NCBI RefSeq assembly: GCF_005048205.1
Contig: NZ_SUMF01000002.1
Coordinates: 310,001-374,000, forward strand
Direction of reading: 5' to 3'
DNA length: 64,000 nucleotides
From: Chitiniphilus eburneus
Lineage (GTDB): Bacteria; Pseudomonadota; Gammaproteobacteria; Burkholderiales; Chitinibacteraceae
Part shown: positions 9,561 to 18,703 of the stretch, one piece after another
Position numbering within the stretch: the first letter of the stretch is position 1
Layout: each line of letters opens with the position of its first letter
Translations under genes and position numbers: made by a program
The notes under the pieces: generated by a model
The model's database searches: none
The model's input: only the letters and a program-made list of their open reading frames with translations
Told to the model about the DNA's origin: nothing

Positions 9561-10238
9561 ATGATAATGGACGATAACCTTAGGTTCGGGCCGGTACGGG
9601 AAATCAACATGGGTAGCCATGGCGTGACCGGCACGGTCCCTGGCATCGGTGACTATGAATCGACGTTGGAACGTGACCTGATGGAGATTCTACGGTTCGA
9701 CCCCGACGTGGAGCGAGTCGACCCTCAGCCCCTCAAAATTCCATATCTGACCAGAAGCGGACAAGAGGGTTTCTACACACCGGATGGCCTGATCATCTTC
9801 AAGCACAATGTGAGCAGCCCGATTCAGCCGATTTTGTACGAAGTGAAGTATCGAGGGGGTTTCCGGAAGGATTGGAAAGAGCTCATGCCCAAGTTCCGAG
9901 CGGCCAAGACCTTTGCGATGAACAAGGGCTGGCGCTTCATGGTTTATACCGAGCGGGAAATCCGGACGCCCTATCTCAAAAATGCACGATTCCTGCAGAT
10001 GTATCGAGACCGCGTAACCGAGCCAGAGATGCGTCAGCATGTCCTGCAAATTCTCTGGGACCTCGGCGAGGTTGACCCGGAATTGTTGTTGTGTGCGCTA
10101 TGCAGCGATCCGGATAACCGAGCCGAGATGATTCCAGTGCTTTGGAATCTGATCGCGGTTGGCGCGATCGGCTGCGACCTGAACCAACCACTCACCATGC
10201 GTTCTGCGATTTGGGCAGAGGAGCTGTGTGAAGCATGA
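9561..10238 (+). CDS. tnsA: TnsA-like transposon endonuclease
   Basis: This 225-aa protein is the TnsA endonuclease, which cuts the 5' ends of the transposon so that it moves by cut-and-paste. The motif VTGTVPGIGDYES followed by LERDLMEILRFDPDV is typical. Likely catalytic residues of the restriction-endonuclease-like fold are E33 or E37, D75 (YTPDG) and E94-V-K96 (YEVKYR). The C-terminal third should contact TnsC. The start could be 9561 or 9567; the conserved motif from residue 13 excludes much later starts. It overlaps tnsB by 4 bp. Confidence 0.93.
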   Translation: MIMDDNLRFGPVREINMGSHGVTGTVPGIGDYESTLERDLMEILRFDPDVERVDPQPLKIPYLTRSGQEGFYTPDGLIIFKHNVSSPIQPILYEVKYRGGFRKDWKELMPKFRAAKTFAMNKGWRFMVYTEREIRTPYLKNARFLQMYRDRVTEPEMRQHVLQILWDLGEVDPELLLCALCSDPDNRAEMIPVLWNLIAVGAIGCDLNQPLTMRSAIWAEELCEA

Positions 10239-12151
10239 ATACAATTCGTCCTGGCCAGTTGGCCTACTGGCGCGACCAGGCCGTCGTTGTGCTTGAGATC
10301 AAGGGCCTGACCGAAGCAGTGATCCGCACCGTCTCTGGCAATGCGACGGAGGTTGTCCCCGTTTCATCACTATATGCCACCCCGGCGGGTGATAGTGCGG
10401 TACCGCAGGGCAAGCATTTATTGGCAAAGGATAAGGATTGGGAAGTGGCGATGGGGCGCTATGAGCTCATCCAGCCTCTACTGGATGCCAATAGTGGTGT
10501 CACTGTTTACGAGGTAGCAGAGAGGGCCGAAAAGTCGATCATGACGATTTATCGGTGGCTCAATCGCTTCAAAGAAACAGGTTTGGTGTCCTCCTTACTG
10601 CGCACGCCGAGAGCAGACAAGGGCGCATCCCGGTTGGATGCCGAGGTTGAGAGCATTGTCCAGACGCAGATTGATCGGTATTACCTGAAGATGGAGCGGC
10701 CATCCGTAGCCAAGCTCTACAAGCAAATTCGTGAACAGTGCGATGCGGCAGATCTTCCGCCTCCTGATCGCAATACCGTGTATGCCCGTGTCAGAAAGTT
10801 GGACAGGCGTTTGGAAACGACAAAGCGTTATGGCTACAAAGCCGCACGAGAGAAGCTTGACCTGTTGCGTGGACAGTTTCCGGATGCGGATTTTCCGAAT
10901 GCGGTGGGACAGATTGATCACACACCGGTTGACGTGATCGTGGTTGACGATGAATTTCGGCGGCCGATCGGCCGACCGTCGCTGACATTGGCGATTGATG
11001 CGAACTCGCGGATGGTTGGCGGGTTTTACATGAGTCTCGACCCAGCGGGTACGCTTTCGGCGGGTCTTTGCATTGGCCGGGCAATCATGCGCAAGGAGTT
11101 ATGGCTGGCTAAGATGGATATCCATGCACCTTGGCCGATCTACGGCAAGATGGCCAAAATCCACCTGGATGGCGCCAAGGAGTTCCGGGGTAAGACACTA
11201 AGGCGTGCTTGCGATGAATACGGCATCTTGATTGAGCATCGTCGCAAAGGTCACCCAAACTATGGACCTCATATCGAAAGGGCCTTCCGCACTTTCATGG
11301 GGCAGGTGCAAGAGCTGCCAGGCACTACATTTTCGAATGTTCAACTAAAAGCGGACTATGACTCTGAAGGCAGGGCTTGCATGACCTTGTCCGAGTTGGA
11401 TTGCTGGTTCACAACATTCCTCGTGTATGAGTACCATAATCAACCGCAAAAAGACCTTGGTGGCTTGTCGCCCATCCAGTTTTATAAGCAATGTGTCCAT
11501 GGCAATGCCGAACGCCCTGGAGTGGGTTTACCTTTGCCCATATCCAATGAAGAGAAGCTGCGCCTGGATTTCCTGCCCTTCGAACTACGTACCATCCAGC
11601 GCGACGGGGTGGTCATGGACAATATCCAGTATTCATCGCCGGTATTGCGACGCTGGATAGACGCAAGTGACCCCGAAAATCCACGCCTGAAACGCAAGTT
11701 CCTGTTTGCGAGAGACCCACGTGACATCAGCGTGATTTATTTTTTGGACCCTGAAGACAACACCTACCACCCGATCCCGTATTTCAACGCCAGCAGGCCT
11801 GCGATTAGCATTTGGGAGCTACGCGCGGCAGCTCGTTTGATGAAAAGTGATCCAGCAGCCCAGATTGACGAGGATGCGATCTTTGAAGGTGTCCGCAGGC
11901 GCCGCCAAATTCAAGAACAAGCCATCGAAAAGACCCGCCTGGCTCGCAAGGCACAGACCCATGGCAAGCGGGCATTGCGCGAGGCGCAGCGGCGCAAGGG
12001 TTGGGCGGGACTTCATACCGCTGGCAAGCCCCTTGCTGTCGCCGCCACGTCAGGTGCTGAATCGGGGCCAGGCGCAGCCGTAGCAGGCTCAGAGATGCCT
12101 GAAGGTGCCGTAGGGACTGCGTTCAGCGAAATTGAGGTCGAAGGGGCCTGA
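10235..12151 (+). CDS. tnsB: TnsB-like DDE transposase
   Basis: This 638-aa protein is the DDE-family transposase that binds the ends and joins 3' strands to target DNA. An N-terminal helix-turn-helix lies near residues 85-115 (VTVYEVAERAEKS). The catalytic triad appears to be D228 (GQIDHTP), D312 (HLDGAKEF) and E348 (PHIERAF), with the 35-residue spacing of the D-D-35-E class. The C-terminal tail is basic and coiled-coil-like, then Ala/Gly-rich, and should bind TnsC. It starts at the ATG overlapping the tnsA stop. Confidence 0.95.
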   Translation: MNTIRPGQLAYWRDQAVVVLEIKGLTEAVIRTVSGNATEVVPVSSLYATPAGDSAVPQGKHLLAKDKDWEVAMGRYELIQPLLDANSGVTVYEVAERAEKSIMTIYRWLNRFKETGLVSSLLRTPRADKGASRLDAEVESIVQTQIDRYYLKMERPSVAKLYKQIREQCDAADLPPPDRNTVYARVRKLDRRLETTKRYGYKAAREKLDLLRGQFPDADFPNAVGQIDHTPVDVIVVDDEFRRPIGRPSLTLAIDANSRMVGGFYMSLDPAGTLSAGLCIGRAIMRKELWLAKMDIHAPWPIYGKMAKIHLDGAKEFRGKTLRRACDEYGILIEHRRKGHPNYGPHIERAFRTFMGQVQELPGTTFSNVQLKADYDSEGRACMTLSELDCWFTTFLVYEYHNQPQKDLGGLSPIQFYKQCVHGNAERPGVGLPLPISNEEKLRLDFLPFELRTIQRDGVVMDNIQYSSPVLRRWIDASDPENPRLKRKFLFARDPRDISVIYFLDPEDNTYHPIPYFNASRPAISIWELRAAARLMKSDPAAQIDEDAIFEGVRRRRQIQEQAIEKTRLARKAQTHGKRALREAQRRKGWAGLHTAGKPLAVAATSGAESGPGAAVAGSEMPEGAVGTAFSEIEVEGA

Positions 12152-12153
12152 AC

Positions 12154-13047
12154 ATGAGCGACTATAGCCACCTTCATCCACAAAGCCGACCTATTGCCGC
12201 GCAGGATAACGCGCTACGTGAGGACTGGATCAACCGACCCCGTTGGATTGGTTATCCACGTGCCCATGAAATCCTGTCCAAACTTGAAGATCTTGTACGC
12301 CATCCCCGGCAAACCCGTATGCCGAGCATGCTGCTGCTTGGCAATACGAACAACGGCAAGACAAGGCTGATCGAGCGCTTTATCCGTCAACATCCGGTGA
12401 AGGAGGATCTTCAAAATGATTATGTCCATGCACCGGTTCTATTCATCCAGACACCAGCGGCGCCGACTGAGGCGGCGCTTTACAGCGAGATTCTGAACGC
12501 CTTTTACGAGCGGGTGCCCGCCAGCAGCCTGGATGCCAAGCGAGATCGTGCCATGCATGTGCTTAAAGGTGTTCGGCTCAAGGTGCTGCTTCTGGATGAG
12601 CTACATAACATGTTGGCGAGTAACAAGTCGCAGCAGCAGCAAGTACTCAATTCTTTAAAGTTCATGAGTAATGTACTGTCGATTTCGATCGTTGGTTGCG
12701 GCACCGGTGATTTGGCTCGTGCCGTTAGTATCGATCCGCAGATCCAGAATCGATTCAAGCCACTGGTGCTGCCCAACTGGCGGCCTGATGAGCAGGCGTA
12801 CCGTGATTTGCTGGCCTCGTTTGAAGTAGTGCTACCGTTGCGCCGGCCGTCCTCACTGAGTAGTAACACCGTGGCGCACAAGATTAATGCCATGACCGAG
12901 GGGACCATTGGTGAAATCTCAGATCTGTTGAATCTGGCCGCTAAACAAGCAATCCGTGATGGAACGGAATGCATTACCGTAAAGGAGCTCAACAGCTGCG
13001 GTTATGTCCCACCGTCGGACCGCAAAAAGCAGATCGCCTCCCTGTAG
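12154..13047 (+). CDS. tnsC: TnsC-like AAA+ transposition regulator
   Basis: This 297-aa AAA+ ATPase has Walker A LLGNTNNGKTRL (about 61-72) and Walker B VLLLDELHN (about 144-152). In Tn7-like systems TnsC forms the ATP-dependent filament that links the target selector to TnsAB and gives target immunity. The short length is typical of TniB/TnsC in Tn5053- and Tn6022-type elements. It starts 2 bp after the tnsB stop. Confidence 0.95.
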   Translation: MSDYSHLHPQSRPIAAQDNALREDWINRPRWIGYPRAHEILSKLEDLVRHPRQTRMPSMLLLGNTNNGKTRLIERFIRQHPVKEDLQNDYVHAPVLFIQTPAAPTEAALYSEILNAFYERVPASSLDAKRDRAMHVLKGVRLKVLLLDELHNMLASNKSQQQQVLNSLKFMSNVLSISIVGCGTGDLARAVSIDPQIQNRFKPLVLPNWRPDEQAYRDLLASFEVVLPLRRPSSLSSNTVAHKINAMTEGTIGEISDLLNLAAKQAIRDGTECITVKELNSCGYVPPSDRKKQIASL

Positions 13048-13053
13048 CTTCAT

Positions 13054-14106
13054 ATGCTGCCGGCTCACCCTCAGCCCCTACCGGACGAAATACTGTCTTC
13101 ATGGATGGTTCGATTGGCGTTCGAGAACGGCTATTCCATCCATACCTTTTATGCCAACTTGCTGCGGTGCAAGCTGCCGATCTGGACACGGGACATCGAT
13201 CGACACCCTCACCCAGCCATTCTGGCGCTGCTTGAACGGCAGACTGGACAATCCGTTGAGGCATTGAGGCTACGCACGTTGCAGTGTTATGAGGGGCTGA
13301 TCTATGACGTGCTGCCGCAGTTTGGTAACGCGGCGTGGGTCAGGCCGGCTGGCGTTTTTCACCGTGATCGCAGGCGTGCGGGCATGCAGTTCTGCCCGGC
13401 ATGCTTGGCCGATGACCGGGTGCCCTACTTTCGGTTGCGCTGGCGATTGGCTTTCTACGGACTGTGCCATATCCACGGAACTTGCATGCTGGATTGTTGC
13501 CCTTGGTGTGGCTCACCAGTGATGTTTCATCGGCATGGTATCGGCCGGGACAGAGTGATTCCGCATGCGACACTTTGCCTTTGTTCAGTGTGTAATGCCG
13601 ATCTGAGGGAGGCCCCAGTGGCACCACCCACCTGGCAGGATCATGCGTCGTTACAACGCTACATTGACGTCTGTCAGTTGTTTTCTCACCGCCACTGGGA
13701 TTGCGGTGAATTTACCCCTGGATGCTCAATATCGTTTTTTCATGGGCTTCGTGTGTTGCTAGCGGCCTTGAGTGGTCGCTTTGGCATACGAATTCGACCA
13801 TATTTAGCGGACCTGGGTATTGAATTGAATGGGATGATGGGCTTACCGAAAGTTGATTATGAGTATTACCGTACTGCGGAACAGCGACAGCTAATGTTGA
13901 CTGTGATGTGGCTGTTGGAGGGCTGGCCAGCACGTTTTCTCGATGTGTGCTATGCCCGGCAGCTGACACGTTCAAGGCTAACTAGTATCGAGCCAGAACT
14001 GCCTTATTGGCTATATCGAGTAGCCGCAGATTACCTGGATCAACGGCAATACTGGCCTTGCGAGCAAGAGTTACGTGCTGCCGCTCCCTATCTGGAAAGA
14101 AGATGA
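13054..14106 (+). CDS. tniQ: TniQ/TnsD-family target-site selector
   Basis: This 350-aa protein starts LPAHPQPLPDEILSSWMVRL, the usual TniQ opening, followed by a zinc-finger region with C114-x2-C117, H139/H141 and C149-x2-C152. TniQ/TnsD proteins recognise a specific chromosomal site and recruit TnsC; the natural inference is that this one recognises comM. It starts 6 bp after tnsC and ends the left-end transposition operon. Confidence 0.92.
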   Translation: MLPAHPQPLPDEILSSWMVRLAFENGYSIHTFYANLLRCKLPIWTRDIDRHPHPAILALLERQTGQSVEALRLRTLQCYEGLIYDVLPQFGNAAWVRPAGVFHRDRRRAGMQFCPACLADDRVPYFRLRWRLAFYGLCHIHGTCMLDCCPWCGSPVMFHRHGIGRDRVIPHATLCLCSVCNADLREAPVAPPTWQDHASLQRYIDVCQLFSHRHWDCGEFTPGCSISFFHGLRVLLAALSGRFGIRIRPYLADLGIELNGMMGLPKVDYEYYRTAEQRQLMLTVMWLLEGWPARFLDVCYARQLTRSRLTSIEPELPYWLYRVAADYLDQRQYWPCEQELRAAAPYLERR

Positions 14107-14594
14107 ATCGCCCTGGGGTTTTCTAGACTATTCTGAGCATCATATGTAAAACCATAATAAATTTTCATCGGAAAAGCATTTTCATTAATTACATAATTTC
14201 CATCTGAAAATAAGGTTTAATCCTAACTCTGTCTTTTGCCCTCAAAGCGAAATAATAAAATTCCATTCAACCTTAGGGTTCCAATGCAGAATGTTATGGA
14301 AACGGAGCTGCAATGGTTAGCGGGGTTACTACTGCGCGTTCCGCCTCCCCCATATCGAGATTTGGGCTCGCGATGCGGGCATGGGCGCACAGATCAATGG
14401 CGTTGGTGCGTGTTCTGCAGTGCAACCATGGATGCGGATTCTGGTCACTTGTGACCACCCATTCTGGCGTTCGTGACCACGCCGCTGAATATATATAACC
14501 ATCGTGATGGTCTCAGAGACCGCTGATCGGCCAAAGCAGAAGTTCATATCCAGCAGATTGATGTCGCCTTCGTTGCAAAGCAGACCCCAACGTA
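14107..14594. other. AT-rich intergenic segment with possible IS-end repeats
   Basis: No gene is supported here. The first 130 bp are AT-rich, with inverted ATTTTCATCGGAAA and TTTCCATCTGAAAAT arms (about 14163-14211) that could end the tns operon. Near 14445-14480 there is a GGTCACTTGTGACC palindrome and a partial repeat of TTCTGG...GTGACCAC, a layout seen at the ends of some IS21-like elements; that reading is weak. Confidence 0.35.
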
Positions 14595-14595
14595 G

Positions 14596-14670
14596 AGCTA
14601 ACCGGCGACCCAAAGCGCAGCTTTGGCGAGTTCAGCAACCAAAGGGAGCGAGTTGAGCGCCATGTTAGGA
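14596..14670 (-). other. Integron attC site A
   Basis: Read on the minus strand, the segment starts TCCTAACATGG and ends GGTTAGCTC, with internal self-complementary arms (GCCAAAGC/GCTTTGGG). This is the layout of an integron recombination site at the end of a gene cassette. It follows the small ORF at 14665-14808, whose stop codon lies inside it. Confidence 0.65.
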
Positions 14671-14808
14671 TTTCCCACCCTTAGGTTTTGGAGGGGGAGG
14701 AATTCTTATTGTTGGGGGTTTGGTGCTTTTTGGGGGAGGGTTCCAGTTCTCCATTGCTGGTGTTGATTTTTTGACAGAGCTACTTTTGGGTTTTGTTTTG
14801 TCATTCAT
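14665..14808 (-). CDS. Small proline/lysine-rich cassette ORF (47 aa)
   Basis: This short ORF starts MNDKTKPKSSS and ends IRIPPPPKPKGGKS. Its ATG overlaps the stop of the upstream gene (ATGAATGA), and its TAA stop forms the first core of the attC site, both usual for cassette genes. No function can be inferred; the tail is Pro-rich and basic. Confidence 0.5.
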   Translation of the reverse strand: MNDKTKPKSSSVKKSTPAMENWNPPPKSTKPPTIRIPPPPKPKGGKS

Positions 14809-15439
14809 CGTTATCTCCTTCCTTTAATATTTCTATCATTTTCACATCAGACGAGTGCATTAGAATGCCTTCTGCATAATCAACCTCTATGTGGTTTGAG
14901 TCCTGATTTTCAGAAGATTCGCTGTTGCCATCATCATCCAAAAGCCATCGGCAATTTGTAATGAAGAAATGCCCCTTTTCATGATCGCTGGGCCAAACAA
15001 GTGGGTAGCCAACCAATCTTCTCTCATCTTTAAGATGAAAGACCATGTACGCTGGGTTGGCTTTTAGTACAGCACACCATTCAGAGGGGTGTGCCGATCT
15101 ACTTGAAAGCCTTAACTTTCGCAGCCTAGAGTGAAACCAATCACTGTTTGATACTAGCGCCAGCAAAAATCCAAGAGTGGTTGCATTAATGATAGATATT
15201 GCTATATCGGCGGGTTCCAGCCAAGGGCCGAAGCTCCATTTTTTGCCAATGAGCAAGACGATGTATTGAAATACATCAGAAGCAATTTTAATAAAAAGTG
15301 AATATATTACAGCTTGAGCTACACGTTCGAAGCTGCTTGGGCGAACATGAGATGTTAATCCGTAGAAAATCCATGCCGAAAGAAAGCCTGGGGCAAGATA
15401 TTGAATCAATAGAATTATGTCTTTGGATATTTCAGGCAT
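14801..15439 (-). CDS. DUF6338-like membrane protein, integron cassette gene
   Basis: This 212-aa protein has three predicted membrane segments (about residues 9-28, 42-65 and 78-97) and a soluble C-terminal half ending in an acidic tail. The start, with APGFLSAWIFYGLTSH, looks like the DUF6338 family of cassette- and phage-associated proteins of unknown function. It lies between two attC sites (B upstream, A downstream), so it is a gene cassette. Its GC content is clearly below that of the chromosome. Confidence 0.7.
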   Translation of the reverse strand: MPEISKDIILLIQYLAPGFLSAWIFYGLTSHVRPSSFERVAQAVIYSLFIKIASDVFQYIVLLIGKKWSFGPWLEPADIAISIINATTLGFLLALVSNSDWFHSRLRKLRLSSRSAHPSEWCAVLKANPAYMVFHLKDERRLVGYPLVWPSDHEKGHFFITNCRWLLDDDGNSESSENQDSNHIEVDYAEGILMHSSDVKMIEILKEGDNDE

Positions 15440-15454
15440 GATCGCTAATCAGAT

Positions 15455-15513
15455 CCTAACGTTTGAGTTAAGCCGCGCCACGAAGTGGTGTCGGCTTGAA
15501 CGAATTGTTAGCG
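15455..15513 (-). other. Integron attC site B (59 bp)
   Basis: On the minus strand the site opens GCTAACAATTCGTTCAAGCC and closes GGCTTAACTCAAACGTTAGG, with a CACCACTTCGTGG hairpin between. Complementary arms, a short loop and a GTTAGG core make this a textbook attC site. It begins at the stop codon of the 15515-16072 gene. Confidence 0.93.
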
Positions 15514-15514
15514 C

Positions 15515-16072
15515 TCATCTGAAGTCGTCTCCGCCGTCCGGATTTATGACGTAGCTGAAGGTTATCTCATCTATCAAATCGGACCTCGTGCTGTCCTTGA
15601 TATCGGAAACTTTCAGAGCTGCGTACTTGCCGTACTTATTCTTCAAGACAATCACGTCGCCCTCTTGAGGAGTTCTCGACCGAGATGAGAAGTCGAGGCC
15701 AGAGACGCTCCTAAGATCTTTGATGTGTGCCACGCCAGGGGCTATAGCGAGGGAATCAATCGAGGGTGGGTCCTTGTAGATGTGAATCGATGTATCACTT
15801 GCCTTGCTCCACGCGGTTTCAAACAGCAATTCCTCTCGCCCGATGACGTATCGGCCATCGTTGTTGGAGTAGTTGAAAGTGACGGTTCCGCTAAGTCGCC
15901 TTGCAGCATAGCTTTTGCGGCGAGTTGGCCACCACTGGGTGAAGAGACCCATCAGGCCGACGATTACGAATAGCGATGGCTCAAAACCTGGCTCGAAAAG
16001 CTGCCAAGCGATTCCTCCTGCGATGGAAAGCAGAGATAGAGTTCGGACAACATTTCGCTGAGACACTGTCAT
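15515..16072 (-). CDS. Membrane-anchored cassette protein of unknown function
   Basis: This 185-aa protein has two N-terminal membrane segments (about residues 11-26 and 30-46) followed by a soluble domain of about 130 residues with no motif I recognise. It is bracketed by attC sites C (upstream) and B (downstream), so it is a gene cassette. Confidence 0.75.
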   Translation of the reverse strand: MTVSQRNVVRTLSLLSIAGGIAWQLFEPGFEPSLFVIVGLMGLFTQWWPTRRKSYAARRLSGTVTFNYSNNDGRYVIGREELLFETAWSKASDTSIHIYKDPPSIDSLAIAPGVAHIKDLRSVSGLDFSSRSRTPQEGDVIVLKNKYGKYAALKVSDIKDSTRSDLIDEITFSYVINPDGGDDFR

Positions 16073-16076
16073 ATGC

Positions 16077-16147
16077 GCTAACGTTGGAGGTAAGGGGCGC
16101 GGAGCCGGCCTGCCGGCGGAGCGTCCCTCTTAACCGAAGGGTTAGGG
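16077..16147 (-). other. Integron attC site C
   Basis: On the minus strand the site opens CCCTAACCCTTCGGTTAAG and closes CTTACCTCCAACGTTAGC, with GGGACGCTCCGCC and GGCTCCGCGCCCC arms. This arrangement is typical of chromosomal-integron attC sites. Confidence 0.92.
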
Positions 16148-16174
16148 GTCAGCGCGATGGCAAGCCTTGCGATG

Positions 16175-16819
16175 TTAAAAATCAGAATAGCCACCAGCCA
16201 CTTGCAACTTACCGTTAACGTTGCGCCAAACAGTTGGCACAAAGCTCGCATCCATTTGAACATCGGAAAGTTTGCGAAAGCTCGTTTCCCCATTGGCAAT
16301 GACCGACACGTAATCGTGAGGCAATTTTGTAAAGGTGAACTCACTGTTGTGGCCATGTAATAAGGCTAAACCAAACCCCTGTTTGGCCAACGTATTAAGC
16401 AAGTCTCTTCTGTTTTCTAACTGCTTAACCGCAGAATCATAGTCAAGTTGAGGGGCAATAAGCTCGCTACCTATTCTTGAACAGGCGCTACAGTTTTTGA
16501 TTGGCCCACCGTGTTTATCACAATGCCCAGTGCAACTACTGTGTCCGCCTCTGCACTGTATCGGTTTATTTGTTTTGTCACCCATCCATCCTACGATATA
16601 GCTGTCCTCTGGCTTAACGTCAGCTACACGTGTGACAGAAATTTTTAAATTACTTTCGTTTTGTGAAAAGCCTTCATCCATCAGCTTCAACGTGCCGTCA
16701 CTTATTTGTGTTGGAATGTGGAAACCTAAATCACTCCCTTCCAATTCGGTAAGATATCTGTCAAGTTCCCCAGATCCAACTTTCTCTAAAAGGCTTTTCA
16801 AATTGTCATCAACTTTCAT
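16175..16819 (-). CDS. Cys/His-rich cassette protein of unknown function
   Basis: This 214-aa protein contains a dense metal-ligand cluster at residues 89-113 (C89, H93, C96, H99, C100, H103, C110, C113), suggesting one or two zinc sites or a redox centre. The rest has no recognised family features. It is the cassette nearest the integrase remnant, with attC site C downstream. Its AT-rich codon use differs from the chromosome. Confidence 0.7.
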   Translation of the reverse strand: MKVDDNLKSLLEKVGSGELDRYLTELEGSDLGFHIPTQISDGTLKLMDEGFSQNESNLKISVTRVADVKPEDSYIVGWMGDKTNKPIQCRGGHSSCTGHCDKHGGPIKNCSACSRIGSELIAPQLDYDSAVKQLENRRDLLNTLAKQGFGLALLHGHNSEFTFTKLPHDYVSVIANGETSFRKLSDVQMDASFVPTVWRNVNGKLQVAGGYSDF

Positions 16820-16999
16820 GGCATTCCTTTCGCTGATATGGCTTTCGCCGAGGTTGATAGTTTCAACAGGTATCGCCTTTTGAACCGGTAGTCACAGTCA
16901 CAACTGCTCACTGCCAATGAGTAGTTTTGTCACATCCAGGCAAAGCTAAAAATGTACAGGCCGACTTCATGGCGGAATCGCTTCTGTGACACCTTAACA

Positions 17000-17132
17000 G
17001 TTAATAGACTGACCGCACTGTCAGTGCAATAATAATCATACGGACGCCAAAAACACCGCCCAAGCTACTGATCTTCAAGACTTTTCCCCTTCGCCGTCCG
17101 TATATGCACCGCAATCATATGGACATGACGCA
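17000..17132 (+). repeat. Attachment-region-like inverted repeat, left copy
   Basis: This stretch begins GTTAATAGACTGAC, contains the dyad ACTGAC-N6-GTCAGT, and includes GCCGTCCGTATATGCACC about 90 bp inward. An inverted copy lies at 21806-21938. It lies between the intI remnant and the first minus-strand cassette, where an attI site belongs. The similarity stops exactly where each cassette array begins, which supports an attI-like junction. Confidence 0.7.
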
Positions 17133-17188
17133 CCTTACGCACTCTGTGCATACTGTCCGCTTTTTCATGTTGCTAAGGCGTAACGTTA

Positions 17189-17446
17189 TGGGGAGCAATT
17201 CCAGCTAAGCCACGCCTGCTCGATCAAGTCTCCACTGTGTGCCGGCGCAGGCATTTCAGTCCCAAAACTGAGCAGGCCTATCGGTACTGGATTCGGCAGC
17301 TCATCTTCTTCCATGGCAAGCAGCACCCCGCCGCGCTCGGCACCGTCGAAGTCGAAGCGTTCTTGAGCCACTTGGCGGTGACTCGGCGGGTGTCAACGTC
17401 GACCAGGTTACGTCCGCTCACACGTATCAGCAGTCGAAGCGTTTAG
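17189..17446 (+). pseudogene. Integron integrase remnant (N-terminal part)
   Basis: The frame reads PRLLDQV, then RHFSPKTEQAYRYWIRQ and HPAALGTVEVEAFLSHLA, which matches the N-terminal SAM-like domain of IntI tyrosine recombinases. The catalytic C-terminal domain (R...HxxR...Y) is absent, and no in-frame ATG precedes the conserved part, so it is dead. It points away from the minus-strand cassettes, the normal intI orientation. Confidence 0.85.
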
Positions 17447-17703
17447 TCAGCCCAGCGTTCGCTTTGGCCGAATTGCAGACAAAAAACTGCCGGTCAGCTC
17501 ACCAGTAACCTGCGCACAAATCATCAGCGATGTAATCACGAGTGATCAGAACGGGTGGCCATGTCCGCCAGAATCCGCACATGGATGAATGTGCTGGCCG
17601 CTGCGGTAACCACGGGTGTAGTTCAACTGGGCAATCTTCAGGTGACTGCCGATGAAGCTGTCCGGGGCATCCAGATGTTCCTACTTGTGACACGGCAAAA
17701 ACC

Positions 17704-17940
17704 GAACCGGGTAAGCCGAACCAGAACGCCTACATCGAATCGTTCAACGGCCGGCTACGGGACGAATGTCTGAACGAGCACTGGTTCACCAGTTTGGCGC
17801 ATGCGCGCGTGCTGATTGAAGCTTGGCGGCGGGAATATAACGAGGAGCGGCCGAAGAAGGCGTTGGGCGGGCTGACACCGTTGGCCTATGCCCGGCAGCT
17901 AGCGATGAAGAAACCGGTAATATCGGGGGCCGGGCTCTAA
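17704..17940 (+). pseudogene. IS3-family transposase (OrfB) C-terminal fragment
   Basis: The frame reads [20 protein letters not shown], then [19 protein letters not shown], which contains the last catalytic Glu and the end of an IS3-family (IS407-like) DDE transposase. The rest of OrfB is missing. The preceding 257 bp (17447-17703) hold nothing I can identify. Confidence 0.85.
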
Positions 17941-17958
17941 AGCGCAGTGCTATTCAAG

Positions 17959-18476
17959 ACGGGGTGATGTCGGGGCTGTCCAACCTGCGCGCCCTGGAGC
18001 CTGCGATACCCGTGGTGCGCTACGAGCGACAAAGTCCCGGCGAGTTGCTGCACATGGACACGAAGAAACTCGGGCGCATTGCCGTCACGGGTCACCGCAC
18101 CAGCGGCGATCCACGTGACCACACCTGAGGCGCAGGCTGGGAGTTCGCCCATGTCGCCATCGACGACCACTCTCGGGTTGGGTTTGTGCAGATGCTCGCG
18201 GACGAGCGTAAGGGCTCAGCAGTCGAGTTCCTCAAGGCGGCGGTCACTTATTACGCGGCCCTGGGCGTGAAGATTGAACGGCTGATCACCGACAACGGTT
18301 CCGCCTACCGCTCGGGCCTGTTTGCCCGGACCTGCCAAGCGCTGGGCATCACGCACAGTTTCACCAAGCCGTATCGGCCGCAGACCAATGGCAAGGCCGA
18401 GCAGTTTATCCAGACGTGCCTTCGTGAATGGGCCTATGGTCGGGTGCGGGCCAACAGTGCCGAGCGAACGGTGTAG
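17959..18476 (+). pseudogene. IS481-family transposase fragment
   Basis: The frame reads SNLRALEPAIPVVRYER, GELLHMDTKKLGR, then after an in-frame TGA continues EFAHVAIDDHSRVGFV and ITDNGSAYRSG to QTNGKAEQFIQTCL. These are the DDE blocks of IS481 transposases. Both ends are truncated and a stop interrupts it, so it is inactive. Confidence 0.87.
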
Positions 18477-18485
18477 CTGGGGCCC

Positions 18486-18692
18486 CTATTTTTGAGGCTT
18501 ACCAGAATGAAAAATATGCCCTTTCTCCACCAGTGCCTCTATCCCACGGTTGACCAGCAGCGACGCGATCTCAGCATGCGTTTTTCCATAGAGGCCTAAC
18601 TCGATGAGTTGGTCAAGGTAGTGCGCCAGCTGTGCACTCACATTGATTGTAATCCTCATGGTCTCGTGCTGATTGGCGGTACGGGGCATCAC
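18486..18692 (-). CDS. Small ribbon-helix-helix-type regulator
   Basis: This 68-aa protein contains MRITINVSAQLAHYLDQL and a following helix-turn-helix-like GKTHAEIASLLVNRGIEAL, the strand-helix-helix pattern of CopG/Arc repressors. It is divergent from the nuclease-kinase operon, and the 68-bp gap holds two GCTARTTAGC repeats around a TATAAT box, so it is likely the regulator of that operon. Translation could also start at the internal Met (MRIT). Confidence 0.7.
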   Translation of the reverse strand: MMPRTANQHETMRITINVSAQLAHYLDQLIELGLYGKTHAEIASLLVNRGIEALVEKGHIFHSGKPQK

Positions 18693-18703
18693 GTTTTCCG
18701 GGC

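Noticed and set aside
14236-14454. 72-codon plus-strand frame after tniQ
   Set aside because: No ribosome site or family features, and it crosses the IS-like palindrome.
17499-17693. Minus-strand frame next to the intI remnant as a gene
   Set aside because: No start site or recognisable domain; it lies between two IS/integron fragments.
18106-18121. CCACGTG motif in the IS481 remnant as parS
   Set aside because: Only the central six to eight bases match and the arms differ.
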